From NCBI GenBank assembly GCA_964645755.1, contig CAZYBT010000058.1, positions 1 to 15,564 on the forward strand: 15,564 nucleotides of DNA. The letters run 5' to 3'. The notes under the pieces are model-generated. The model did not search any database. It saw only the letters and a program-made list of their open reading frames with translations, and was not told the DNA's origin. The stretch is from VMCP01 sp964645755. Lineage in GTDB: Bacteria > Bacteroidota > Bacteroidia > NS11-12g > UBA955. A program made the position numbers and the translations under genes. This document shows positions 1 through 7,428 of this stretch, piece after piece. Numbering within the stretch: position 1 is the first letter of the stretch; every line of letters begins with the position of its first letter.

Positions 1-1720
1 TATCGTTCTTTTTTAGGAATTTTACAACTTCTTCTGCATAATCTGCATATTTATCGGAAATTGGCAACACAATCACTTGACGTGGCGCCAACCAAACTGG
101 GAAGTTACCTGCATAATGCTCTAACAAGAATCCAATAAATCTCTCGTGGGTACTCAACGGAGCTCTGTGAATGATGATCGGACGTTCCCTCTCATTCTTC
201 TCATTGATGAAACTTAAATTGAATCTCTCCGCCTGTGCAAAATCTACTTGGTTCGTAGCCAAAGTAAACTCTCTTCCAATAGCACTCCAAACTTGAATAT
301 CTATTTTAGGACCATAAAACGCGGCTTCATCTTCTACTTCAATGTAGTTCACACCCATGCTGTCTAACACCCCTTTCACCATCGCTTCGGTCTTTTTCCA
401 AAGCTCTGGCATTGCAATGTACTTTTGTCCCAATTTAGCCGGATCATGTTTGCTAAATCGCATCACATATTTCTCAATTCCAAACTTTTCGAAATATTTC
501 AAATACAATGCATTCACCGCTCTGAATTCCTGTTCAAACTGTGCTTCCGTGCAATAGATGTGTGCATCGTTCATTTGCAAACATCTCACCCTCATCAATC
601 CAAACAATTCTCCACTTTGCTCAAACCTGTAACAAGTTCCATATTCAGCCAAGCGAATTGGTAAATCCTTGTAAGATCTTGGCAATGCATCAAAAATTTT
701 GTGGTGATGCGGACAATTCATCGCCTTCAAATAGTATTTGTCGCCATCAACATCCATTGCAGGAAACATACTTTCCTGGTAGTAAGGTAAATGTCCACTC
801 TTTAGATACATGCTCTCACGCGCAATGTGAGGAGTTTTCACGCGGTCATAACCAGCTTCGCGCTCAGTTTTCTTCGCAAATCCCTCCAAAACTTCAATCA
901 TTGCTGCACCATTCGGCAACCACAATGGAAGTCCTGGTCCCACATCATCATCAAACGTAAAGATTTCAAGTTCTTTACCCAATTTACGATGATCGCGTTT
1001 CTTGGCTTCTTCAAGCATCATCAAGTATTCATCCAACTCTCCTTTTTTAGGGAAAGTAATGGCATAGATACGCGTGAGCTGCTTGTTGTTTTCATTACCT
1101 CTCCAATAAGCTCCCGCAACACTCAACAATTTGATTGATTTGATATGTCCGGTATGAGGGATATGAGGACCACGACACAAATCTGTGAAATTGCCCTGTT
1201 TATAAAAGGTAATTTGTCCATCCTCCAAATCTTGAATCAATTCAAGTTTGTATGGGTCATTTTTTTCTGTGAAATAAGCCAAAGCATCGGCTTTCGATAC
1301 TTCAGATCTTACGTATTCTGAATTGGTTTTGGCCAATTCTGTCATTTTCTTTTCTACTTTTTCAAAATCGTCGGAAGTGAATTTGTAATCAAGAAAATCA
1401 ATGTCGTAATAAAATCCATTTGCAATTGGCGGACCGATTGCAAGTTTGACACCAGGGTACAGAGATTCAATGGCTTCTGCCATCAAATGCGCTGAACTGT
1501 GCCAATAAGTTTGTTTTCCATCGTCATCTTTCCACGTCAACAAGGCCAAAGTTGAATCTTCCGTGATTGGCAAACTTGCGTCTTGAACTTTGCCATTTAC
1601 TTTTGCCGATAAAACGTTTCTCGCGAGTCCTTCGCTAATCGACAATGCAATCTCCATTGCAGTCACCCCTTTGGGATAATTGCGGGTTGCACCGTCTGGA
1701 AGGGTAATTTGAATTTCCAT
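1..1720 (-). CDS. thrS: Threonyl-tRNA synthetase, C-terminus cut off by window edge
   Basis: Class II aminoacyl-tRNA synthetase that charges tRNA-Thr in the cytosol and edits mischarged serine. The 573 codons visible translate without interruption from ATG 1718-1720. The family is usually about 640-650 residues, so roughly 70 C-terminal residues of the anticodon-binding domain lie left of the window. Domains in order: TGS (about 1-60, starting MEIQITLPDG); the editing domain with HSSAH (His74, His78) and CRGPH; the catalytic core with zinc ligands Cys336 in MNCPHH, His387 in NDAHIYC and His518 in IIIHRAP; and motif 3 (THERFIGFLLEH). These correspond to Cys334, His385 and His511 of the E. coli enzyme. 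It is a single housekeeping gene read leftwards. infC-rpmI-rplT often follow thrS in bacteria, but that part is not visible. A possible promoter lies just upstream. Confidence 0.97.
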   Translation of the reverse strand, partial: MEIQITLPDGATRNYPKGVTAMEIALSISEGLARNVLSAKVNGKVQDASLPITEDSTLALLTWKDDDGKQTYWHSSAHLMAEAIESLYPGVKLAIGPPIANGFYYDIDFLDYKFTSDDFEKVEKKMTELAKTNSEYVRSEVSKADALAYFTEKNDPYKLELIQDLEDGQITFYKQGNFTDLCRGPHIPHTGHIKSIKLLSVAGAYWRGNENNKQLTRIYAITFPKKGELDEYLMMLEEAKKRDHRKLGKELEIFTFDDDVGPGLPLWLPNGAAMIEVLEGFAKKTEREAGYDRVKTPHIARESMYLKSGHLPYYQESMFPAMDVDGDKYYLKAMNCPHHHKIFDALPRSYKDLPIRLAEYGTCYRFEQSGELFGLMRVRCLQMNDAHIYCTEAQFEQEFRAVNALYLKYFEKFGIEKYVMRFSKHDPAKLGQKYIAMPELWKKTEAMVKGVLDSMGVNYIEVEDEAAFYGPKIDIQVWSAIGREFTLATNQVDFAQAERFNLSFINEKNERERPIIIHRAPLSTHERFIGFLLEHYAGNFPVWLAPRQVIVLPISDKYADYAEEVVKFLKKND

Positions 1721-1743
1721 GGAATATTAAAATGAATAAAACG

Positions 1744-1774
1744 CAAAAATCGACTTTTTTTTCGGTTAAAGCAA
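1744..1774 (-). promoter_or_regulatory. Possible thrS promoter (Bacteroidota type)
   Basis: Read on the minus strand, GATTTTTG at 1751-1744 matches the Bacteroidota -7 consensus TAnnTTTG at all but the first base. TTG at 1774-1772 lies 20 bases upstream, where the -33 element is expected. The box ends 23 bases before the thrS ATG. The region is AT-rich, so a chance match is quite possible. Confidence 0.28.
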
Positions 1775-1985
1775 CTTTAAAATTATTGACATTACCATCT
1801 TCCATTCTCATGAGCATTTTCTTTTTAAACTATTTTTTTGAGGGACATTCACTGCAAACCATAGAAAAGATACAATCTCAAACAGCTCTCACAATGAAAT
1901 TACGGTTCTATTGTATTTATTTAATTCCAATACTAAGGATTCAACTTCCATGACCTTTATCATGGTTTATCAGGATCACCTTCTG

Positions 1986-1993
1986 TAACTTTG
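1986..1993 (+). promoter_or_regulatory. Candidate -7 box for the exported-protein gene
   Basis: TAACTTTG is an exact match to the Bacteroidota -7 consensus TAnnTTTG and ends 16 bases before the ATG at 2010. This would give a very short leader with no obvious Shine-Dalgarno sequence. No good TTG sits at the ideal distance upstream; the nearest is GGTTTA around 1964-1969. The call therefore rests on the -7 box alone. Confidence 0.38.
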
Positions 1994-2009
1994 ATTCAAA
2001 ATTAGCGCT

Positions 2010-2948
2010 ATGAAACACTATTTTTTATTTTTATTTTGGGGGACATTGGGTCTGTTAACCAATCAGGCTCAGGCTCAGGCTGATACAGCCTTCAACGACA
2101 CCAACTACTATTACATTGGTACTCTTGATGGGGGACAATTTCTCGGGAAAATCATCAGCAAAAACGACCGTGAATTTTACATCGACACCAGAGACAAGGG
2201 AAAAATGTACATTCCAAAATATGTCATTTCTGAGATTAAGCATGTAAATACTTACACCCAATCAGGTTCCAACACCCATAAACCCGGCGGAAACGACCAT
2301 CAAATTTACCCCCCAAATCCTCATCCCTCAAGATATTACTACTCCCCTTCTGCACTCCCAATTGAAAAGGGCGAAGGCTATATCAACTGCACATACTTTT
2401 TGTTGTATCAAGCGCAGTACGGACTTACTGATCACATTTCACTTGGCGGCACAATGACAATTGTGGGAATGCCCGCAATGTTCAATGTGAAATGGAGTCA
2501 AAAAGTGCGTCGAAATTTATACATTGGTGCTGGTGGTCAAATTGGAAAAACGTGGTGGACAAGCAATTCCGACGCCATTGGTGTTGGGTTTGTGAATGCA
2601 ACATTGGGCAATGAAGAGTCAAATATCACCTTAAATGGCGGTTACGGATTTTATGGGAAAGAGCATATCAATTTGGTTTCACTTGCGGCCACACAGCGAA
2701 TTTCCAAGAAATTGAGCCTGATGTTCGAGGCATGGAGCATTTTACAACCAAATTATGATCCTATTTTTTTCGGGGGACCAGGTTTTCGGCTATATGCAGG
2801 GAAGAAAGCAACTTGGGATTTTGGCTTTATTGCGCTCAGTTTCCAAGAAAAATATGAGGCTTTGGATCAATTTGGGCAACCGAAAACTTACACCAAAGGT
2901 CAAGATTATTTCCCAATTCCATTTATCGCCGCGACATACAAAATTTGA
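2010..2948 (+). CDS. Exported, probably outer-membrane beta-barrel protein of unknown function
   Basis: I do not recognise a named family. The 312-residue product starts with a hydrophobic signal peptide (about residues 1-23), with a cleavage region AQAQA encoded by three copies of the hexamer CAGGCT at 2064-2081. Residues about 30-80 (YIGTLDGGQFLGKIIS to YVISEIKHV) resemble the small beta domain common in Bacteroidota exported proteins, in which a 'DG..xGxI' strand is followed by 'G..yIP...I..I'. After a proline- and histidine-rich linker (about 85-115), the rest alternates polar and hydrophobic residues with many Gly, Tyr and Phe, as in outer-membrane barrels. The protein ends IPFIAATYKI. 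It is transcribed alone, away from thrS. The stop codon lies 7 bases before the left REP array, so that array also forms its 3' region. The periplasmic or outer-membrane location is inferred; no role can be assigned. Confidence 0.85.
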   Translation: MKHYFLFLFWGTLGLLTNQAQAQADTAFNDTNYYYIGTLDGGQFLGKIISKNDREFYIDTRDKGKMYIPKYVISEIKHVNTYTQSGSNTHKPGGNDHQIYPPNPHPSRYYYSPSALPIEKGEGYINCTYFLLYQAQYGLTDHISLGGTMTIVGMPAMFNVKWSQKVRRNLYIGAGGQIGKTWWTSNSDAIGVGFVNATLGNEESNITLNGGYGFYGKEHINLVSLAATQRISKKLSLMFEAWSILQPNYDPIFFGGPGFRLYAGKKATWDFGFIALSFQEKYEALDQFGQPKTYTKGQDYFPIPFIAATYKI

Positions 2949-2955
2949 TTTTACG

Positions 2956-3025
2956 GGGCGACTGTCAGGGCGAATAGCATTCGCCCGATTCGATGGGCGA
3001 TTGTCTGGGCGAATGCTATTCGTCG
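2956..3025. repeat. Left REP array: two 39-bp-type units
   Basis: Unit A (2956-2994) is 39 bp. It reads GGGCGACT, then GTCA, then the palindrome GGGCGAAT-AGC-ATTCGCCC (2968-2986), then GATTCGAT. Unit B starts immediately at 2995 with GGGCGATT, GTCT and the palindrome GGGCGAAT-GCT-ATTCGTCG (3007-3025). Its right arm has lost two pairs, and it lacks the GATTCGAT tail. The same 39-bp layout appears twice to the right of the transposase gene. Confidence 0.8.
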
Positions 3026-3078
3026 TTTTTTTATTGGGCGAATTCAATTCGTCGTTTTTTTATTGGGCGAATTCAATT
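3021..3078. repeat. Exact 29-bp tandem duplication within the left REP array
   Basis: Two identical 29-bp copies (3021-3049 and 3050-3078) each start with CGTCG, continue through a run of seven T and end in TTGGGCGAATTCAATT. Together with the CGCCC that follows, the second copy completes a perfect palindrome, GGGCGAAT-TCA-ATTCGCCC (3065-3083). The first copy carries the decayed right arm ATTCGTCG. The identity of the copies suggests a recent duplication. Confidence 0.85.
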
Positions 3079-3092
3079 CGCCCGCTACTGGG

Positions 3093-3111
3093 TGGGGAAT
3101 TAAATTCGACC
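3093..3111. repeat. Degenerate REP palindrome
   Basis: TGGGGAAT-TAA-ATTCGACC keeps the 8+3+8 layout of the module's palindrome, with two or three mismatched stem pairs. It is flanked by CCGCTACTGG on the left and the near-copy CCGCTGCTGG on the right, so it looks like an older, eroded unit. The remaining stretch to the transposase ATG (3112-3213) shows no further repeat. Confidence 0.5.
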
Positions 3112-3213
3112 GCTGCTGGAACCATAATGTTGAGAATTACAAATTGGGGTTTCTGAATTATCGCAAATTATAATTGAATTGAATGATTTTAATTCGTTTG
3201 AAATAATTAAAAA

Positions 3214-3792
3214 ATGCTCAAATTCCGATACAATCCAGAAATTCATCATCGAAAATCTCATCGACTTCAAGATTATGACTATTCGATGGACGGATTTTAC
3301 TTCATAACTTTAGTTTGTTATAATCGGTGTCGTTATTTTGGCAAAATACAAAAAGGTGAGATGATATTAAATGAATTAGGAAAAGTTGCATTTGAAGAAT
3401 GGTATAATACACCAAATGTTAGACCATACGTAGTTTTACATGCATTTGTTGTTATGCCCGACCACCTACATGGAATCATTGAAATTAAAGAGAATCCATG
3501 CAATTCCCCAAAAGAACAAAGGAAAATTGTGCCGAATCCAGAAAAACCAAATATATCGCAAAACACGCATTCCACCAATCCCAAATTCAAATCACCCTCA
3601 CATACAATCGGCGCTATCATTAGGGGATATAAATCATCTGTTACAAGGAAATCGAAAGGATTGATTCAAGAATCTAAAATATGGCAACGTGATTATTATG
3701 ACAGTATCATTCGGAATAAAATTGCATTTAATAACATTACTAATTACATTCTCAACAATCCCAAAAATTGGGGACTAAAAAAGAAGAAATAA
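3214..3792 (+). CDS. REP-associated tyrosine transposase (RAYT, IS200/IS605-like Y1 family)
   Basis: HUH-type single-strand DNA endonuclease of the Y1 transposase family, expected to cut and join DNA at REP hairpins. The 192-residue product starts with the family-typical FRYNPEIHHRKSHRLQDYDYS and DGFYFITLVCYNR (residues 5-39). The metal-binding HUH motif is MPDHLHGIIE (His84, His86). The likely catalytic tyrosine is Tyr139 in GAIIRGYKSSVTRK, and the C-terminal signature IWQRDYYDSIIRN (156-168) with ITNYILNNPKNW (175-186) is intact. Residues about 92-128 form a low-complexity linker. Length is normal and there is no frameshift, so the enzyme is probably active. The start ATG has no clear Shine-Dalgarno sequence. 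A weak -7-like TTCGTTTG lies at 3193-3200 with TTG at 3174-3176. Its own palindromes lie on both sides; neither neighbouring gene is functionally related. Confidence 0.95.
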   Translation: MLKFRYNPEIHHRKSHRLQDYDYSMDGFYFITLVCYNRCRYFGKIQKGEMILNELGKVAFEEWYNTPNVRPYVVLHAFVVMPDHLHGIIEIKENPCNSPKEQRKIVPNPEKPNISQNTHSTNPKFKSPSHTIGAIIRGYKSSVTRKSKGLIQESKIWQRDYYDSIIRNKIAFNNITNYILNNPKNWGLKKKK

Positions 3793-3793
3793 C

Positions 3794-3879
3794 GATTCGA
3801 AGGGCGAATGTCTGGGCGTAACGAATTCACCTGATTCGATGGACGAATGCCAGGGCGAATCTAATTCGCCCGATTTGAA
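3794..3879. repeat. Right REP array: two tandem 39-bp units
   Basis: A partial tail GATTCGAA (3794-3801) begins one base after the transposase stop codon. Unit C (3802-3840) and unit D (3841-3879) follow head to tail, each exactly 39 bp and aligning without gaps to unit A of the left array. Unit C has GTCT before its palindrome, which is badly eroded (GGGCGTAACGAATTCACC). Unit D has GCCA before a perfect palindrome, GGGCGAAT-CTA-ATTCGCCC (3853-3871). Both end in a GATTCGAT-like tail. Confidence 0.8.
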
Positions 3880-3887
3880 GGGCAAAA

Positions 3888-3962
3888 GAAGGGGCGAATA
3901 CGATTCAAAATAGAAGGGGCGAATGCGATTCAAAATAGAAGGGGCGAATGCGATTCAAAATA
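3888..3962. repeat. Three 25-bp tandem repeats of half palindromes
   Basis: Copies at 3888-3912, 3913-3937 and 3938-3962 are identical except for one base (ATACG versus ATGCG in the first). Each has the complete left arm GAAGGGGCGAAT, a three-base centre, only ATTC of the right arm, and then AAAATA. A fourth left arm begins at 3963 and continues into the complete hairpin listed separately. Confidence 0.9.
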
Positions 3963-3993
3963 GAAGGGGCGAATGCGATTCGCCCCTTCTATT
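3959..3993. terminator. 16-bp perfect hairpin ending the REP array; possible bidirectional terminator
   Basis: Perfect 16-bp arms, AATAGAAGGGGCGAAT (3959-3974) and its complement (3978-3993), enclose a three-base loop, GCG. The hairpin starts 6 bases after the stop of the minus-strand T9SS gene and ends the array downstream of the plus-strand transposase gene, so it is placed to stop transcription from both sides. The base of the stem is AT-rich, but there is no long T run after it on either strand, so termination is inferred from position and stem strength. Confidence 0.5.
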
Positions 3994-3999
3994 GAATAT

Positions 4000-6900
4000 T
4001 TATTGTTTGATGAATTTAGATTTAAATTTTTGTCCAGATTCAGAACAAACTTCAATTAAATAAGCACCAGACTTTAAGCTTTTTGTATTCAACTGACCTG
4101 ACATGGTTTCGTTGAAATCAACTTTAACGTTCATGATTTCCATTCCAGTTAAATCAAAAATTCTCACAATTCCATTTTGCTTGTAATTGATTGATTGAAT
4201 GGTCAACACATCTCCAACTGGATTCGGGTAAACCGACATGCATAATTCGTTCTTAAGCTTCGTAGATAACTGAGACAATGCGCTTAAAGATCCAATCACC
4301 AAACGGTTGTCTCCAATTGTTGTAGGTGAATTTGCATCTACCACTATGCTGTAAGCGTTTCCAGCAACCAAGGCTGTTTTGGATTGTGTTAAATAATCGT
4401 ATAAATACAAATCTACACCCGTATTGTTTACCTCAACTAAAAATTCAACGGTGTCCTTTGCATTTTTTGCAATTCCCAACCCCAATGGAATGAGTTTAGA
4501 TGTATCCATTTTTCTAAAATCAATGGCCGCCTTGTTTTTATCTGCAGTAATTGAATAAAAATTCAAATAATCATTGGTCATTTTAAATGCATCGTAAATA
4601 TGATCTAACGTATCACCATATTGATTGCCAAAATTGAAATCTATTTTATCAAATTGTTCCTTTTTAATCAAAGCTGAAATTCTTAACAAATCTGGCTTTT
4701 GTTCGTCGCCTCCGCCTAAAAATGGTGACACATTTGAGGTGGTTTTTTTCATACTCTCAGTAAACGTTACACTCGACGTTGATGCATTGGTTTTTAAGAA
4801 GAATGCTGCATACGCTGGTACCGAAAATACCGTTCCGCTCGTAACGCTATTGGTAGAATATGACCCTTGGCGGGCATTTCTTACATACACAGTTTTGTTA
4901 ATTTTACTCGAAGTACCAGAATTATGAACCAAATCACTTACATCAATGGGACAAGGATATGGATTACCCAAGAAATTCAGACCTTGACTATTTCCAGTTC
5001 CGGCATAGTCTAAGTCTACTGTCACATCACCAACATTCACTGTACCTGACATATCCAATGTTACGGCAGAGGGAGTATATGTAGAACCGTCTAACCCTTC
5101 ATCTTTGGCACCACGGAGTAAAATGCGCACCCCTTGTCCTGGAGCCCAAGCATTCCCTGTCCCTCCAGAAGCCGATGTGAAAGCGGACCAACCAGCATCA
5201 TAATTTCCTCCATCGCCATTTGCGGGATTGTACCAAAATGCGCTCGGATTGTTCGTAATGGTTGAGGTGAACCCATTTGTACTACCACCAGAACCTGTGA
5301 TATCAATATCATCAGTCAACAGAGAAAGACCCTGATTGGTGGTAAATGGATGCGCAAAGAAGCGAAACTTCCTGTATCCACCTGCAATGTACAACTCGCA
5401 AGTAATGTTTCCGGTTACAGTTCCACTCACAGCTCCCATCATTGCAGTTCTGATTGAATTGCTTTTCAGGGTAACATTATTGTTGGTAGTAAACGTGCCA
5501 ACAGCAGTTAGGTTTAATGAATTGTATATATTGAGGGACGCTGAGCTCCCTACTGTAACATTTCCTGAAGTGTTCACAGTAAGTGTGCCAATGCTGTTAG
5601 CGCCAGTGAAGCTTGTATTGCTTGTACCCGAAATAACCATCAGACCAGTTGTGCCCGTGAGTGTACCCGAATTTGCAAGAATAGTATTGGTTAGTGTTAA
5701 CGTTCTTCCCGAATTGACAGTCAGAGTGGCCCCCGAAGGAATCACAATTTTACCATCGGTTACAGCCCAGTTTGTTCCTACATTGAACGCAGTTGAGTTT
5801 GAAGAATTCGAAAAATTGTAAACTGCGTTGATTGAAAAACTTGGAGGGTTACTTCCTGTTCCATCGTTACTGTAGGTCCAATTGGTTAAGGTATGAGGTG
5901 CTGTAACACCTGTAGACTTAATATAATAGGTAGGAACAACATTTCCTATATTCAAATGAACGTCGATTGTGGTTGCAGTTGTAGATTTGGTAATGATATC
6001 TAAAAATCCATCTTCGTTGATATCCACTACCTCAATTTGATGCACCACAGATCCAATACCATCTATGATTTTAACTCCAGATGCAAAGGAAATGGTTCCA
6101 CCCGTTGAAGTCGTTGTATTTTTGAAAAAATGCACCGCATTTCCACTTGTACCATTCGTTCCCGCAACAATGTCTAGCAAGCCATCATTGTCCATATCCG
6201 CAAATCTTACAGCATAAAACGATAACGAACTAATGCTCAAATTAGAGCCTGAAGCAAAACCATAACTCGATGTGGAGGTTGAATTGTTTTGAAAGATGGT
6301 TGCAGAGTTGTTTCGGTATGCCAAAACATCCATTTTTCCATCATTGTTAAAATCACCCTCACTCACTGAACTATTTGCCTGCGTTGTTGCATAATATGAT
6401 ATCGCAGAAAAACTGTATGAAGAAGAACCGGCATTGGCTGTGGTATTGTTCACAGCCCACTTAAAGCCATATGTTGCATCTGCACCTCCTGTAACCACGT
6501 CCATCACGCCATCGTTATTGATATCTACAGGAATGGCATAAGTGGTTGCACCATAGGTAGGATTCTGCAATGAATAATATGAAAAACTTGGGGTTGATGT
6601 TCCCATATTTTCAGATACATGCGCACTCCATGTGTATGTACTTACATGATCCATGTATCCATCGCGATTAAAATCGGCCATTACTGGATTACCACCGTAA
6701 AAACCCATGCCGGTGATATTAACTGGCGTTGAATTGATACTGAGGGATGTGGTTGACGTATTCAAATATACCAAACTATATACACTTGAGTTAGCGCTCC
6801 TTGCACAGTAGAAGTCCAAATCGCCATCTGAATCGATATCCATCAACAACGTTGATTGGCAACCCGTGGTGGCAAATGCTGAAGATTTTAAAGTTGAGCT

Positions 6901-7428
6901 GCTGAAACTTGAACTCGTCATGGCACCTGATGTCCATCCATTCGACAAATGCAAAAGGCTAGACGATGTATTTTCGAACAAAGTAATGTCAAAATCACCA
7001 TCATCATCTAGATCAGCTAAACCGAAACCTACATTTAAATTACCTGCGGTTGCGCCCGCCGACAAACTGAATTTATTGGCGAAGCTTGTTGCACTGAAGG
7101 TGGTATTGGTGCTGTCAGATTGCACCATGAACTTCGCTGTTGATTTGCAAATGGCTGTATTTGGAACATCCGTAACATAAAAATAATCGTTTGTGATTTG
7201 ACTAGGCAATACTACAGTTAAACTGGTGCTAGATGCACTTGAAACTGAGCATTGAATGCCACCCAAACGAACTACATTGTTACTTGATGTTGAATTAAAT
7301 CCGGTGCCCGTTAGAACCACAGTTGCGCCTGGCTTTCCGGAAGTAGGACTAAAACTTGAGATGACTGGCTGGGCATAAGACAAAGAAGTGTAACCAGTTA
7401 AAAGGAGTAATAAAAATTTATTTTTCAT
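4000..7428 (-). CDS. Large secreted TIG / FG-GAP (VCBS) repeat protein with T9SS sorting domain
   Basis: A 1142-residue cell-surface or secreted protein. It has a signal peptide (1-19, cleaved near SYA-QP) and a TIG/IPT immunoglobulin-like domain (about 20-100, 'ISSFSPTSGKPGATVVLTGTGF'). Seven FG-GAP/VCBS repeats follow with calcium-binding D-x-[DN]-x-D-G-x-x-D loops at 139, 197, 252, 302, 359, 411 and 469. The 50-58-residue spacing fits a seven-bladed beta-propeller. Residues about 545-680 form a Ser/Thr/Asn-rich beta-repeat stretch. Residues about 680-890 hold a module common in Bacteroidota surface proteins (GLNFLGNPYP at 816-825). Residues 1065-1142 (SVYPNPVGDVL to KSKFIKQ) are a type A T9SS C-terminal sorting domain, which directs export across the outer membrane and is normally removed. 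No enzyme active site is visible, so adhesion or binding is the likeliest role. It is transcribed alone. Confidence 0.95.
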   Translation of the reverse strand: MKNKFLLLLLTGYTSLSYAQPVISSFSPTSGKPGATVVLTGTGFNSTSSNNVVRLGGIQCSVSSASSTSLTVVLPSQITNDYFYVTDVPNTAICKSTAKFMVQSDSTNTTFSATSFANKFSLSAGATAGNLNVGFGLADLDDDGDFDITLFENTSSSLLHLSNGWTSGAMTSSSFSSSTLKSSAFATTGCQSTLLMDIDSDGDLDFYCARSANSSVYSLVYLNTSTTSLSINSTPVNITGMGFYGGNPVMADFNRDGYMDHVSTYTWSAHVSENMGTSTPSFSYYSLQNPTYGATTYAIPVDINNDGVMDVVTGGADATYGFKWAVNNTTANAGSSSYSFSAISYYATTQANSSVSEGDFNNDGKMDVLAYRNNSATIFQNNSTSTSSYGFASGSNLSISSLSFYAVRFADMDNDGLLDIVAGTNGTSGNAVHFFKNTTTSTGGTISFASGVKIIDGIGSVVHQIEVVDINEDGFLDIITKSTTATTIDVHLNIGNVVPTYYIKSTGVTAPHTLTNWTYSNDGTGSNPPSFSINAVYNFSNSSNSTAFNVGTNWAVTDGKIVIPSGATLTVNSGRTLTLTNTILANSGTLTGTTGLMVISGTSNTSFTGANSIGTLTVNTSGNVTVGSSASLNIYNSLNLTAVGTFTTNNNVTLKSNSIRTAMMGAVSGTVTGNITCELYIAGGYRKFRFFAHPFTTNQGLSLLTDDIDITGSGGSTNGFTSTITNNPSAFWYNPANGDGGNYDAGWSAFTSASGGTGNAWAPGQGVRILLRGAKDEGLDGSTYTPSAVTLDMSGTVNVGDVTVDLDYAGTGNSQGLNFLGNPYPCPIDVSDLVHNSGTSSKINKTVYVRNARQGSYSTNSVTSGTVFSVPAYAAFFLKTNASTSSVTFTESMKKTTSNVSPFLGGGDEQKPDLLRISALIKKEQFDKIDFNFGNQYGDTLDHIYDAFKMTNDYLNFYSITADKNKAAIDFRKMDTSKLIPLGLGIAKNAKDTVEFLVEVNNTGVDLYLYDYLTQSKTALVAGNAYSIVVDANSPTTIGDNRLVIGSLSALSQLSTKLKNELCMSVYPNPVGDVLTIQSINYKQNGIVRIFDLTGMEIMNVKVDFNETMSGQLNTKSLKSGAYLIEVCSESGQKFKSKFIKQ

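Larger units (their letters stand above)
1721..2009. other. Divergent intergenic region, no gene seen
   Basis: This 289-bp spacer lies between the divergent thrS and the exported-protein gene. An open frame on the plus strand at 1732-1953 starts just inside the thrS leader and shows no domain, no plausible signal peptide and only a hydrophobic, low-complexity sequence; I do not count it as a gene. A small dyad, CCATGA (1948-1953) and TCATGG (1960-1965) with a six-base loop, lies upstream of the 2010 gene and could be an operator or a chance palindrome. No tRNA or riboswitch fold is recognisable. Confidence 0.5.
2956..3993. mobile_element. RAYT-REP module: transposase gene flanked by palindromic repeat arrays
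   Basis: An intact REP-associated tyrosine transposase gene (3214-3792) sits between two arrays built from the same palindromic word, GGGCGAAT-NNN-ATTCGCCC. The left array runs from 2956 to about 3111 and the right array from about 3794 to 3993. No similar repeat is seen elsewhere in the window. RAYTs are known to sit among the REP palindromes they recognise, and such loci are usually domesticated rather than self-transposing. The module fills the space between two unrelated chromosomal genes and touches neither coding sequence. Its outer boundaries are drawn from the repeats, since no target-site duplication is evident. Confidence 0.7.

Noticed and set aside
357..1138. Several plus-strand open frames of 66-139 codons
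   Set aside because: They lie entirely opposite the thrS coding sequence, which shows all expected synthetase motifs; these are antisense shadows.
1732..1953. Open frame on the plus strand in the thrS upstream region
   Set aside because: It overlaps the thrS leader and promoter region and is low in complexity with no recognisable domain; the AT-rich spacer easily gives such frames.
2064..2081. Triple CAGGCT hexamer as a phase-variable repeat
   Set aside because: Three in-frame hexamers encode the Ala-Gln run at a signal-peptide cleavage site; changes in copy number would not shift the frame.
2755..3156. Open frame running from the exported-protein gene into the REP array
   Set aside because: Its first half overlaps the real gene in another frame and its second half only translates the palindromic repeats.
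3214..3792. Autonomous IS200/IS605 insertion sequence
   Set aside because: There is no tnpB/iscB partner and no single pair of end hairpins; the many flanking palindromes and the protein signature fit a RAYT.
3888..3993. Regular short repeats suggesting a CRISPR array
   Set aside because: The period is 25 bp with no unique spacers, the units are truncated palindromes of the REP type, and no cas gene is nearby.
5336..5821. 161-codon plus-strand frame with hydrophobic Val/Leu-rich sequence
   Set aside because: It is the antisense of the Thr/Asn-rich repeat part of the T9SS protein, whose codons give Val- and Leu-rich antisense frames.
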